Source of the DNA: DASYYE01 sp035946955
Lineage (GTDB): Bacteria > Actinomycetota > Actinomycetes > Streptosporangiales > Streptosporangiaceae
Direction of reading: 5' to 3'
Assembly: GCA_035946955.1 (NCBI GenBank)
Contig: DASYYE010000433.1
Coordinates: 1 to 14,582, forward strand
DNA: 14,582 bases
This document shows, one piece after another, positions 1 through 6,620 of this stretch. Within the stretch, counting starts at the first letter, position 1. Each line of letters opens with the position of its first letter. The translations under genes and the position numbers were made by a program. The notes below the pieces were generated by a model. That model was not told where the DNA came from, did no database searches, and worked only from the letters and a program-made list of their open reading frames with translations.

Positions 1-2
1 CC

Positions 3-1484
3 GACGTGTTCACTGGCGGCAGGAAGATGCGGGTCTCGGTGAGCCCGGCCATCGACATCGTCGACCTGCGGCCCGGCCAGGAGCTCGTGCTGAACGAGGC
101 GCTCAACGTGGTGATCGCGCTCGGCTACGAGACCGTCGGCGAGGTCGTGATGCTCAAGGAGCTGCTCGAGGGCGGCGACCGGGCGCTGGTGATCTCGCAC
201 GCCGATGAGGAACGGATCGTCAGGCTGGCCGAGCCGCTGCTGGCGGGCACGCTGCGGGCCGGCGACTCGCTCCTGCTCGAGCCCCGGTCCGGGTACGTCT
301 ACGAGCGGATACCCAAGGCCGAGGTCGAGGAGCTGATACTCGAAGAGGTCCCCGACATCACCTACGACCTGATCGGCGGTCTCGGGCCGCAGATCGAGCA
401 GATCAGGGACGCCATCGAGCTGCCTTACCTGCACGCCGACCTGTTCAAGGAGCACCAGCTCAGGCCGCCGAAGGGAGTGCTGCTCTACGGCCCGCCCGGC
501 TGCGGCAAGACGCTGATCGCCAAGGCGGTCGCGAACTCGCTGGCCAAGCAGGTCGCCCGGCGGACCGCCGAGCTAGCCAGCCAGGGGATCGCCGACGCCA
601 CGACCGGCCAAGCGACCAAGGAAGGCAAGAGCTTCTTCCTCAACATCAAGGGCCCAGAGCTTCTGAACAAATACGTCGGGGAGACTGAGCGCCACATCAG
701 GCTGGTGTTCCAGCGGGCCAGGGAGAAGGCCAGCGAGGGGATGCCGGTCATCGTGTTCTTCGACGAGATGGACTCGATCTTCCGCACCAGGGGATCCGGC
801 GTATCAAGCGACGTGGAGAACACCATCGTCCCGCAGCTGCTGAGCGAGATCGACGGCGTCGAGGGCCTGGAGAACGTGATCGTGATCGGCGCCTCCAACC
901 GCGAGGACATGATCGACCCCGCGATCCTGCGCCCGGGCCGGCTGGACGTCAAGATCAAGATCGAGCGGCCCGACGCCGAAGCCGCTAAGGACATCTTCTC
1001 CAAGTACGTGCTGACCTCCCTGCCGCTGCACGCGGACGACCTCACCGAGCACAGCGGGTCCAAGGATGTGACGGTCGAGGCGATGATCCAGCGGGTCGTC
1101 GAGCGCATGTACTCCGAGACTGAGGAGAACAGGTTCCTGGAGGTCACCTACGCCAACGGGGACAAGGAAGTCCTGTACTTCCGGGACTTCAACTCCGGGG
1201 CGATGATCCAGAACATCGTGGACCGCGCCAAGAAGATGGCCATCAAGGAGTTCCTGGAGACCGGCCAGAAGGGCCTGCGCGTGGCCCACCTGCTGAATGC
1301 GTGCGTAGACGAGTTCAGCGAGAACGAAGACCTGCCCAACACCACCAACCCCGACGACTGGGCACGCATCTCCGGCAAGAAGGGTGAGCGGATCGTCTAC
1401 ATCAGGACGCTCGTGTCCGGCAAGCAGGGGACCGAGGCAGGCCGCTCCATCGATACCGTCGCCAATACAGGCCAGTACCTCTGA
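3..1484 (+). CDS. arc: Proteasome-associated AAA ATPase ARC/Mpa (5' partial)
   Basis: Hexameric ATPase that recognises Pup on tagged proteins, unfolds them and feeds them into the 20S core. The reading frame is open to the window edge, so the N-terminal coiled coil that binds Pup is missing; the first 110 or so visible residues are interdomain OB-fold sequence. Numbering from the GTG at position 6: Walker A GPPGCGKT 162-169, pore loop KYVG 222-225, Walker B VFFDEMD 250-256, then the ASNRED and ILRPGRLD segments of the second region of homology. The protein ends in GQYL, the tail that docks in PrcA and opens the gate. An Ala/Thr/Gly-rich stretch at about 182-207 is about 13 residues longer than I recall in the Mycobacterium tuberculosis protein. 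dop follows 50 nt downstream. Identification is very secure from near-continuous similarity to the family. Confidence 0.97.
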   Translation, partial: DVFTGGRKMRVSVSPAIDIVDLRPGQELVLNEALNVVIALGYETVGEVVMLKELLEGGDRALVISHADEERIVRLAEPLLAGTLRAGDSLLLEPRSGYVYERIPKAEVEELILEEVPDITYDLIGGLGPQIEQIRDAIELPYLHADLFKEHQLRPPKGVLLYGPPGCGKTLIAKAVANSLAKQVARRTAELASQGIADATTGQATKEGKSFFLNIKGPELLNKYVGETERHIRLVFQRAREKASEGMPVIVFFDEMDSIFRTRGSGVSSDVENTIVPQLLSEIDGVEGLENVIVIGASNREDMIDPAILRPGRLDVKIKIERPDAEAAKDIFSKYVLTSLPLHADDLTEHSGSKDVTVEAMIQRVVERMYSETEENRFLEVTYANGDKEVLYFRDFNSGAMIQNIVDRAKKMAIKEFLETGQKGLRVAHLLNACVDEFSENEDLPNTTNPDDWARISGKKGERIVYIRTLVSGKQGTEAGRSIDTVANTGQYL

Positions 1485-1522
1485 GTAGCCTTGCCATCAC
1501 CTACCCGCGGGCCCATCACGGC

Positions 1523-1537
1523 TAGGCTTCCATCATG
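1523..1537 (+). promoter_or_regulatory. Candidate leaderless -10 box of dop
   Basis: TAGGCT at 1523-1528 fits the actinobacterial TANNNT -10 pattern and lies 6 nt before the dop ATG at 1535. No Shine-Dalgarno-like sequence precedes this ATG. That spacing would place the transcription start at or next to the start codon, giving a leaderless mRNA. I see no convincing -35 box (TTGCCA at 1491 is 26 nt away, too far). Inference from pattern only. Confidence 0.35.
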
Positions 1538-3052
1538 AGCGTGCGCCGGGTCATGGGAACCGAGACCGAGTACGGCATCTCGGTGCCGGGGCAGCCTGGC
1601 GCCAACGCCATGGTCACCTCGTCGCAAGTGGTCAACGCCTACCAGGCGGCAACGTCCGCCCGGGCGCGCCGGGCACGGTGGGACTTCGAGGAGGAGAACC
1701 CACTGCGGGACGCCCGCGGCTTCGACCTCACCCGCGAGGCCGCGGACTCCAGCCAGCTCACCGACGAAGACCTGGGCCTGGCCAACGTGATCCTCACCAA
1801 CGGGGCACGGCTGTACGTGGACCACGCCCACCCCGAGTACTCCACGCCCGAGTGCACGAACCCTCGGGCGGCGGTGGTCTGGGACAAGGCGGGCGAACGG
1901 GTCATGGCTGAGGCGGCTGCCCGGGCAGCGTCCGTGCCTGGCGTGTCCCGGATTCAGCTCTACAAGAACAACACCGACAACAAGGGCGCCTCCTACGGCA
2001 CCCACGAGAACTACCTGATGAACCGGACCACGCCGTTCGCCGACATCGTCCGCAACCTCACACCGTTCCTGGTCTCACGCCAGGTCGTCTGCGGTGCCGG
2101 GCGCGTGGGCATCGGTGCCGACGGCCGGGGCGAGGGCTTCCAGATCAGCCAGCGCGCCGACTTCTTCGAGGTCGAGGTCGGCCTGGAGACCACGCTCAAG
2201 CGGCCGATCATCAACACCAGGGACGAGCCGCACGCCGACCCGGAGAAGTACCGGCGCCTGCACGTGATCATCGGCGACGCGAACATGAGCGAGCTCAGCA
2301 CCTACCTCAAGCTCGGTACGACCGCGCTGGTGCTGGCGATGGTGGAGGACCGGTTCCTCGACGGCGACCTGGGGCTCGAGTCGCCCGTCGCGGACCTGCG
2401 GGCGATCTCCCATGACCCGACGTGCCGGCACCTCGTGGTGCTGCGCGACGGCAGGCGCATGACCGCGGTGCAGCTCCAGATGGAGTACCTGGAGCGCGCC
2501 CGCAAGCACACCGAGGACAGGTTCGGCGCGGACGTGGACATCATGACCACGGACGTCCTGGACCGCTGGGAGTCCGTGCTGACCCGGCTCGCCGAGGACC
2601 CGATGCTCACCGCCCGTGAGCTCGACTGGACCACCAAGCTCGAAATCCTCGAGGGCTACCGCACCCGCGACAGCCTTGGCTGGGGCCACCCCCAGCTCCA
2701 GCTCGTGGACCTGCAGTACTCTGACGTCCGCCCCGAGCGCGGGCTGTACAACAGGCTGGTGTCACGCGGCCGGGTGGGCAGGCTGGTGACCGAGGAGGAA
2801 GTGCGGCGGGCGGTGGAGCAACCGCCGCCGGACACGAGGGCCTACTTCCGCGGCCGGTGCCTGCAGAAGTACCCGGACGCGGTGGCTGCCGCGTCGTGGG
2901 ACTCGGTCATCTTCGACATCCCCGGCTACGACTCGCTGCAGCGGGTGCCCACGCTGGAGCCGCTGCGGGGCACACGCGCCCACGTCGGTGAGCTGATCGA
3001 CCGCTGCCGCACCGCCGCCGACCTCGTCGCGGCCCTGACCGGCCAAGCCTGA
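1535..3052 (+). CDS. dop: Pup deamidase/depupylase Dop
   Basis: Carboxylate-amine ligase-fold enzyme that deamidates the C-terminal Gln of Pup to Glu and cleaves Pup from substrates. The 505-residue protein opens with MSVRRVMGTETEYGIS; the Glu residues of GTETEYG (10, 12) match the conserved nucleotide/metal-binding start of the family. Asp96 in YVDHAHPEYS corresponds to the essential catalytic Asp. Residues about 38-65, ending in NPLRDARGFDL, form the Dop loop, which is absent from the ligase PafA and decides the call. LKRPIINTRDEPHAD and the C-terminal TRAYFRG and ASWDSVIFD segments are also family hallmarks. The start at 1535 matches the usual N-terminus and has a -10-like box rather than a ribosome site upstream. 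The partner Pup does end in Gln, so the activity is needed here. Confidence 0.96.
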   Translation: MSVRRVMGTETEYGISVPGQPGANAMVTSSQVVNAYQAATSARARRARWDFEEENPLRDARGFDLTREAADSSQLTDEDLGLANVILTNGARLYVDHAHPEYSTPECTNPRAAVVWDKAGERVMAEAAARAASVPGVSRIQLYKNNTDNKGASYGTHENYLMNRTTPFADIVRNLTPFLVSRQVVCGAGRVGIGADGRGEGFQISQRADFFEVEVGLETTLKRPIINTRDEPHADPEKYRRLHVIIGDANMSELSTYLKLGTTALVLAMVEDRFLDGDLGLESPVADLRAISHDPTCRHLVVLRDGRRMTAVQLQMEYLERARKHTEDRFGADVDIMTTDVLDRWESVLTRLAEDPMLTARELDWTTKLEILEGYRTRDSLGWGHPQLQLVDLQYSDVRPERGLYNRLVSRGRVGRLVTEEEVRRAVEQPPPDTRAYFRGRCLQKYPDAVAAASWDSVIFDIPGYDSLQRVPTLEPLRGTRAHVGELIDRCRTAADLVAALTGQA

Positions 3053-3086
3053 CCCGCCGCCCTGACGGTCCGGCCTGACCCGCCCA
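3034..3086 (+). repeat. Four imperfect 13-14-bp tandem units across the dop stop codon
   Basis: CCTGAC recurs at 3034, 3048, 3061 and 3074 with steps of 14, 13 and 13 nt, each followed by a C/G-rich tail. The 12-mer GCCTGACCCGCC is exact at 3047-3058 and 3073-3084. The array starts inside the last dop codons and runs past the stop. No function is evident; it may be simple slippage-derived sequence. Confidence 0.5.
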
Positions 3087-3094
3087 ACCTGGTA

Positions 3095-3123
3095 ATGACC
3101 GTGGCCAGTGGGGCCGAGATAAT
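3095..3123 (+). promoter_or_regulatory. Candidate sigma70-type promoter of pup
   Basis: ATGACC at 3095-3100 (4 of 6 to TTGACA) and GATAAT at 3118-3123 (5 of 6 to TATAAT) are separated by 17 bp. This is one of the few AT-rich spots in the neighbourhood. It would start transcription near 3130 and give pup a leader of roughly 175 nt, separating the pup-prcBA unit from arc-dop. Pattern-based; no expression evidence. Confidence 0.45.
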
Positions 3124-3129
3124 AAACGA

Positions 3130-3303
3130 CCGTGGACGGACTGTAAGCCCCGGCCAAGCCGGGCATATCCCTGAGAAACAGAAACCCGGCACCGCACCCG
3201 CGGGGAAACACCGGGCCCACCGCCCGGTAACGGGCGGCTCACCAGTTCGCAGCGGATACGGTTCAACTGAGAACCCTTGCGACCACGGAGGACGGATTCG
3301 CAC
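3130..3303 (+). promoter_or_regulatory. Structured 5' leader of pup
   Basis: The stretch between the candidate promoter and the pup start is rich in inverted repeats. Stem 1 is CCCGGC/GCCGGG (3149-3154 with 3158-3163, loop CAA). A looser pairing joins CCCGG 3185-3189 with CCGGG 3211-3215. Stem 3 is a perfect 7-bp helix CCGCCCG/CGGGCGG (3220-3226 with 3231-3237) closed by GTAA, a GNRA-type tetraloop. The ribosome binding site GGAGGA (3287-3292) lies about 50 nt after stem 3. I cannot match it to a known riboswitch class. It could be a regulatory leader, an mRNA stabiliser or only GC-rich sequence. Confidence 0.4.
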
Positions 3304-3513
3304 ATGGCGACTAAGGACACCGGTGGCCAGAGGCAGACCACCCGGCGCAGCGAGGAAGCCGAGGAGGCTGAAGAGCAGGTCAACGAGGAAGTCAGGGAGC
3401 GCCAGGACAAGCTCTCCGACGACGTGGACGCGATCCTCGACGACATCGACGAGGTGCTGGAAGAAAACGCTGAGGAGTTCGTCCGGTCCTACGTCCAGAA
3501 GGGCGGGCAGTGA
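3304..3513 (+). CDS. pup: Prokaryotic ubiquitin-like protein Pup
   Basis: A 69-residue, highly acidic tag protein that is ligated through its C-terminus to lysines of target proteins and directs them to the ARC-proteasome. The C-terminal block from DVDAILDDIDEVLEENAEEF to the terminal QKGGQ is typical. The last residue is Gln (cag), so Dop must convert it to Glu before ligation. Three lysines (4, 36, 66) are present. The middle (about 20-58) is charged and likely disordered, becoming helical when bound to the ARC coiled coils. The ATG at 3304 is chosen because GGAGGA lies 11 nt upstream and the family begins MATKD; an in-frame TTG at 3277 would place that ribosome site inside the gene. prcB follows after 169 nt. 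Confidence 0.97.
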   Translation: MATKDTGGQRQTTRRSEEAEEAEEQVNEEVRERQDKLSDDVDAILDDIDEVLEENAEEFVRSYVQKGGQ

Positions 3514-3570
3514 GGGACCGCACCACGGTCTCCCACAGCCACGGCAGGCGACGCTCAGCCCTGCGCGAAA

Positions 3571-3592
3571 GCGGCCACACTGACGTGGCCGC
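3571..3592 (+). terminator. Hairpin after pup, possible attenuator or terminator
   Basis: GCGGCCAC (3571-3578) and GTGGCCGC (3585-3592) form a perfect 8-bp stem with a 6-nt loop, 58 nt after the pup stop. Only a weak CTTGG follows rather than a T-run, so it may be a partial terminator, an RNA-processing or stability element, or a terminator of the kind without a U-tract. It would let Pup be made in excess over PrcB and PrcA. Confidence 0.5.
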
Positions 3593-3630
3593 CTTGGCGT
3601 CAGGGCCACGGTAAGCACAGTAGGGTCGGG

Positions 3631-3666
3631 GCAAGCGCAGTGCACTAAGCAAGCACAGTGCACTCA
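3631..3666 (+). repeat. Two 18-bp direct repeats, each with palindrome AGTGCACT, before prcB
   Basis: Units at 3631-3648 and 3649-3666 agree at 16 of 18 positions. Each contains the 8-bp palindrome AGTGCACT (3639-3646 and 3657-3664), whose centres are 18 bp apart. A degenerate half copy (TAAGCACAGT) begins at 3612. The block ends 4 nt before the prcB ribosome site. Two palindromes less than two helical turns apart just ahead of a gene could be an operator, but no regulator is identifiable from the sequence. Confidence 0.6.
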
Positions 3667-3682
3667 GGCGGAAGGGATTCCG

Positions 3683-4564
3683 TTGGGCTTTGACCACACC
3701 AACGGCCAGTTGACGTCGGCCTGCCTGAACGCGGCCACGTCGTCGTTCGCCGACTTCCTGGCCGCCACAGCTCCCGGCCTGCTGCCCAGTGCGGCAGGCG
3801 GGCTGCTCAGTGCGGCGGCTGCCGGCACCAGCGGCCAGTCGCTGGCGGCCGAACTGCCACATGGGACCACCATCGTCGCGGTGGACTTCGCGGACGGCGT
3901 GGTCATGGCGGGCGACCGCCGTTCCACCGCAGGGAACATGATCGCCCAGCGGGACATCGAGAAGGTGTTCCGCAGCGACGACTACTCCTGCGTGGGCATC
4001 GCTGGTGTGGCCGGGATCGGCTTGGAGCTGGTCCGGCTGTTCCAGTTGGAGCTCGAGCACTACGAGAAGCTGGAAGGCCGGACGCTGTCCCTGGAGGGCA
4101 AGGCCAACCGGCTGGCCGCGTTCGTCCGCGGCAACCTGAGTGGCGCGATGCAGGGCCTGGTCGTGGTGCCGCTGTTCGCCGGCTACGACGAGGACACGCG
4201 GCGTGGCCGGATCTTCAGCTATGACGTGGCGGGTGGCCGCTACGAGGAGCGTAAGTACCACGGCATCGGGTCCGGCTCGATATTCGCCAAGGGCGCACTC
4301 AAGAAGCTCTACACCGACGGGATGACGTCAGTCGACGCGATCACCGTCTGCATGCAGGCGCTGTACGACGCGGCCGACGACGACTCCGCCACTGGCGGGC
4401 CGGACATGGCCCGGCACATCTACCCCGTGCTCGCCACCGTCACCGCGGACGGCTTCCAGCGGCTGGCCGACGCCGAGGCCGGAGAGTACGCCGAGGCGGT
4501 GGTCACCGAGCGCATGAGGTCCCCGGGCGGCCCGACGGCACCGCTGCGGGACAGCGCGAGTTAG
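3683..4564 (+). CDS. prcB: Proteasome beta subunit PrcB
   Basis: Catalytic subunit of the 20S core, an N-terminal-nucleophile threonine protease. The 293-residue precursor has a 61-residue propeptide that is removed at HG|TTIVA, exposing Thr62. Asp78 and Lys94 occupy the positions of Asp17 and Lys33 of the mature enzyme. MAGDRRST, HYEKLEG, MVRGNL-like FVRGNLSGAMQG, GIGSGSIFAKG and ALYDAADDDSATGGPD are family hallmarks. The start is TTG at 3683, preceded by GGAAGGGA at 3670-3677; no other start codon fits the propeptide length and this ribosome site. The propeptide holds a near-repeat (GLLPSAAG then GLLSAAAAG). prcA follows after 53 nt, so the two subunits are probably made from one message. 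Confidence 0.96.
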   Translation: MGFDHTNGQLTSACLNAATSSFADFLAATAPGLLPSAAGGLLSAAAAGTSGQSLAAELPHGTTIVAVDFADGVVMAGDRRSTAGNMIAQRDIEKVFRSDDYSCVGIAGVAGIGLELVRLFQLELEHYEKLEGRTLSLEGKANRLAAFVRGNLSGAMQGLVVVPLFAGYDEDTRRGRIFSYDVAGGRYEERKYHGIGSGSIFAKGALKKLYTDGMTSVDAITVCMQALYDAADDDSATGGPDMARHIYPVLATVTADGFQRLADAEAGEYAEAVVTERMRSPGGPTAPLRDSAS

Positions 4565-4617
4565 CCAGCCCCTAGGACCACCACAGCATCAGTCACACGA
4601 GTAGGGAGACGCCAGCG

Positions 4618-5475
4618 GTGTCTATGCCGTCGTTCTACGTGTCGCCTGAGCAGGCGATGAAGGACAAGGCGGACTATGCCCGCAAGGGCATCGCGCGCGG
4701 GCGCAACAGCGTGGTGCTCGAGTACGACGAGGGGATCCTGTTCGTGGCCCCCAACCCGTCGAGCGCCCTGCACAAGGTCAGCGAGATCTACGACCGGATC
4801 GCGTTCGCGGCGGTCGGCCGCTACAACGAGTACGAGAACCTGCGCAAGGCGGGCGTGCGCTATGCCGACCTCACCGGCTACCAGTACGACCGGGGTGACG
4901 TCACCGCGCGTGGGCTGGCCAACTGGTACGCCCAGATCCTCGGGACGATCTTCACCGAGAGCAACAAGCCCTATGAGGTCGAGATCGTCGTCGCCGAGGT
5001 TGGGGAGACCTCGGACAGCGACCAGATGTACCGGATCACCTTTGACGGCTCGGTCGCCGACGAGCACGGGTTCGTGGCCATGGGCGGGCAAGCCGAGCAG
5101 GTGGCGGCGGTGCTCAAGGAGCGTTACTCGCCGCGTATGAGCATCTCTGGCGCACTCGGCATCGCGATCGCCGCCCTGTCAGGGCAGGGCAATGGCGAGC
5201 GCGCCGAGGTGGTCCCCAGCCAGCTCGAGGTGGCGGCCCTGGTCCGTGGGCGCGCACACCGTACGTTCCGCCGCATCACCGCCGCCGGGCTGGACCAACT
5301 GCTCGCCGAGGCCAGGGGCGACCAGGCAGGCGCCGGGGCGGAGCCCGCTGGAGCGGCCACCGGGGAAACCGGCAAGCCCGCGGCGCAGCCGTCCGAGGGC
5401 GAGGGGGAGCAGCCACCGGGGCCCAGCAGTCCAGCCACCGACCAGCCAGCGCCTGGTGAGGGAACGGCACCCTGA
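4618..5475 (+). CDS. prcA: Proteasome alpha subunit PrcA
   Basis: Non-catalytic ring subunit of the 20S core; its N-terminus gates entry and its surface pockets receive the ARC GQYL tail. The start MSMPSFYVSPEQAM (GTG at 4618, AGGGAG at 4603-4608, 9-nt spacing) matches the family; the ATG two codons on is a possible alternative. Family segments include ARKGIARGRN, ISEIYDR-like VSEIYDRIAFAAVG, YDRGDVTARGLAN, YAQILGTIFTE, KPYEVE and YRITFDGSVADE, and no N-terminal catalytic Thr is present. After FRRITAAGLDQLL the chain continues in a tail of about 55 residues (230-285) rich in Ala, Gly, Pro, Glu and Gln, longer than I recall for M. tuberculosis and probably disordered. The next gene begins 21 nt downstream. 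Confidence 0.95.
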   Translation: MSMPSFYVSPEQAMKDKADYARKGIARGRNSVVLEYDEGILFVAPNPSSALHKVSEIYDRIAFAAVGRYNEYENLRKAGVRYADLTGYQYDRGDVTARGLANWYAQILGTIFTESNKPYEVEIVVAEVGETSDSDQMYRITFDGSVADEHGFVAMGGQAEQVAAVLKERYSPRMSISGALGIAIAALSGQGNGERAEVVPSQLEVAALVRGRAHRTFRRITAAGLDQLLAEARGDQAGAGAEPAGAATGETGKPAAQPSEGEGEQPPGPSSPATDQPAPGEGTAP

Positions 5476-5496
5476 GAAAGGGCCACTAGGCAGTCC

Positions 5497-6591
5497 GTGA
5501 TCGCGTGGCTGGGGTTCGTGGCCGGTGTCGGCCTGCTGCTCGGCACCGCGTCCAGCATTGTCAAGACGCTGCTCCTGCCGCGTTCCAGCAGGTCGGCCTT
5601 TACCAACATGACCAGCAAGGCCGTCCGGGGCGTATTCATGGGGGTCGCCACCCGGATGGAGGACCTGGCGGCCCGGGAACGGGTCCTCGCGGGAGGGCCG
5701 GCCGCCTGGCTGATCGCCGTGCTGGCGACGTGGCTGGTGAGCCTGCTCGCTGGGTTCGGGCTGATGCTGTGGCCGCTGCGGGGAGGCAGCCTGGCGGCGG
5801 CCCTGACGGCCGCTGGGTCGTCGCTGTTCACACTGGGGTTCGTGCTGCCCCACGGCCGGGGGGAGACCGTGGTGACCTTCGTCGCTGCGGCCAGCGGCCT
5901 GGGTGTGGTGGCCCTGCTGATCGCCTACCTGCCGGCCCTGTACGCGGCGTTCAACCGCCGCGAGACCCTGGTGACGATGCTCGAGGCGCTCGCCGGTGCA
6001 CCGCCATGGGGCCCTGAGCTGCTGGCCCGCCAGGCCCTGATCGGCGAGATCCGCTACCTCAACGAGGTCTATGACCGGTGGACCGAGTGGGCGGCCGACA
6101 TCTCCGAGAGCCACACCAACTACCGCACCCTCGTCTACTTCCGCTCACCGGATCCCACGACGTCCTGGTTGCTGGGCCTGCTCGCGGTGCTGGACGCGGC
6201 TGCCCTGCACCTGGCGCTGAACCCCGAGTCCGCCCCGGCGCAGGCGCGCCCGGTGCTGCGGGTCGGCTACCTGACCATGCGGGCACTGGCGCACGGCATG
6301 GGCCTGCCGGTCAACGACGACCCGCACCCGGACGACCCGATCACCCTGACCGAGCAGGACTTCGCCGAGGCGGTCGAGCACCTCCGCAAGGCAGGCTGGA
6401 CATTCGAGCGTGACCCCGGCACGGCATGGCCGCAGTTCCAGGGCTGGCGGGTCAATTACGAAGCCGCCGCCCACGCCCTGGCCCACTACCTGGACCTACC
6501 GCCCGCTCCCTGGTCAGGCCCTCGCCCCGGCCACCGCGGCCCGCCCCAGCTCCCGGTCCGTCCGCCCCACCGCGAACCCGCCCAGGGCTGA
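5497..6591 (+). CDS. Putative pore-loop (ion-channel-like) membrane protein
   Basis: A 364-residue integral membrane protein of uncertain function. Hydrophobic segments lie at about 2-22, 69-91 and 124-152. Between the last two, residues 99-116 form an amphipathic segment ending SSLFTLGFVLP, which resembles the pore helix and a degenerate selectivity filter (T-x-G-[YF]) of two-helix potassium-type channels; the second glycine of a classical GYG filter is absent. After the membrane part comes a soluble domain of about 190 residues with many Trp and Tyr and a Pro-rich C-terminus. The GTG at 5497 sits 21 nt behind prcA with GAGAAAGGG at 5474-5482 (14-nt spacing), so cotranscription is likely. 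It could be a channel-like sensor or only a membrane protein sharing the fold. I do not know an established role in proteasome function. Confidence 0.75.
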   Translation: MIAWLGFVAGVGLLLGTASSIVKTLLLPRSSRSAFTNMTSKAVRGVFMGVATRMEDLAARERVLAGGPAAWLIAVLATWLVSLLAGFGLMLWPLRGGSLAAALTAAGSSLFTLGFVLPHGRGETVVTFVAAASGLGVVALLIAYLPALYAAFNRRETLVTMLEALAGAPPWGPELLARQALIGEIRYLNEVYDRWTEWAADISESHTNYRTLVYFRSPDPTTSWLLGLLAVLDAAALHLALNPESAPAQARPVLRVGYLTMRALAHGMGLPVNDDPHPDDPITLTEQDFAEAVEHLRKAGWTFERDPGTAWPQFQGWRVNYEAAAHALAHYLDLPPAPWSGPRPGHRGPPQLPVRPPHREPAQG

Positions 6592-6615
6592 GTCAAAACC
6601 CCTGGCAAGCAGGGC
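6592..6615 (-). terminator. Intrinsic terminator of the methyltransferase gene
   Basis: On the minus strand a hairpin CCCTG-CTTGC-CAGGG (6614 to 6600) is followed directly by GTTTTGA. It starts 6 nt after the methyltransferase stop, inside the 29-bp convergent gap with the membrane-protein gene. The T-run makes this the best intrinsic terminator in the window; the same stem could act weakly on the plus strand. Confidence 0.6.
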
Positions 6616-6620
6616 GAGGA

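Noticed and set aside
804..1289. Long antisense frames opposite the proteasome genes (for example within arc and dop)
   Set aside because: They are explained by high GC at third codon positions; the plus-strand proteins are unambiguous conserved families.
1535..3052. PafA (Pup ligase) as the identity of the second gene
   Set aside because: The Dop-specific loop region and NPLRDARGFDL are present and the protein aligns along its length with Dop as I remember it; PafA usually lies elsewhere downstream.
3264..3290. CTGAGA followed by ACCCTTG before pup, recalling the thi box of TPP riboswitches
   Set aside because: The rest of the TPP aptamer (the GGATAATGCCAGCG-like arm and the closing stem) is missing, and the ribosome site follows at once.
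3277..3303. In-frame TTG at 3277 as the pup start
   Set aside because: The ribosome site GGAGGA would lie inside the gene, and the usual Pup N-terminus MATKD begins at 3304.
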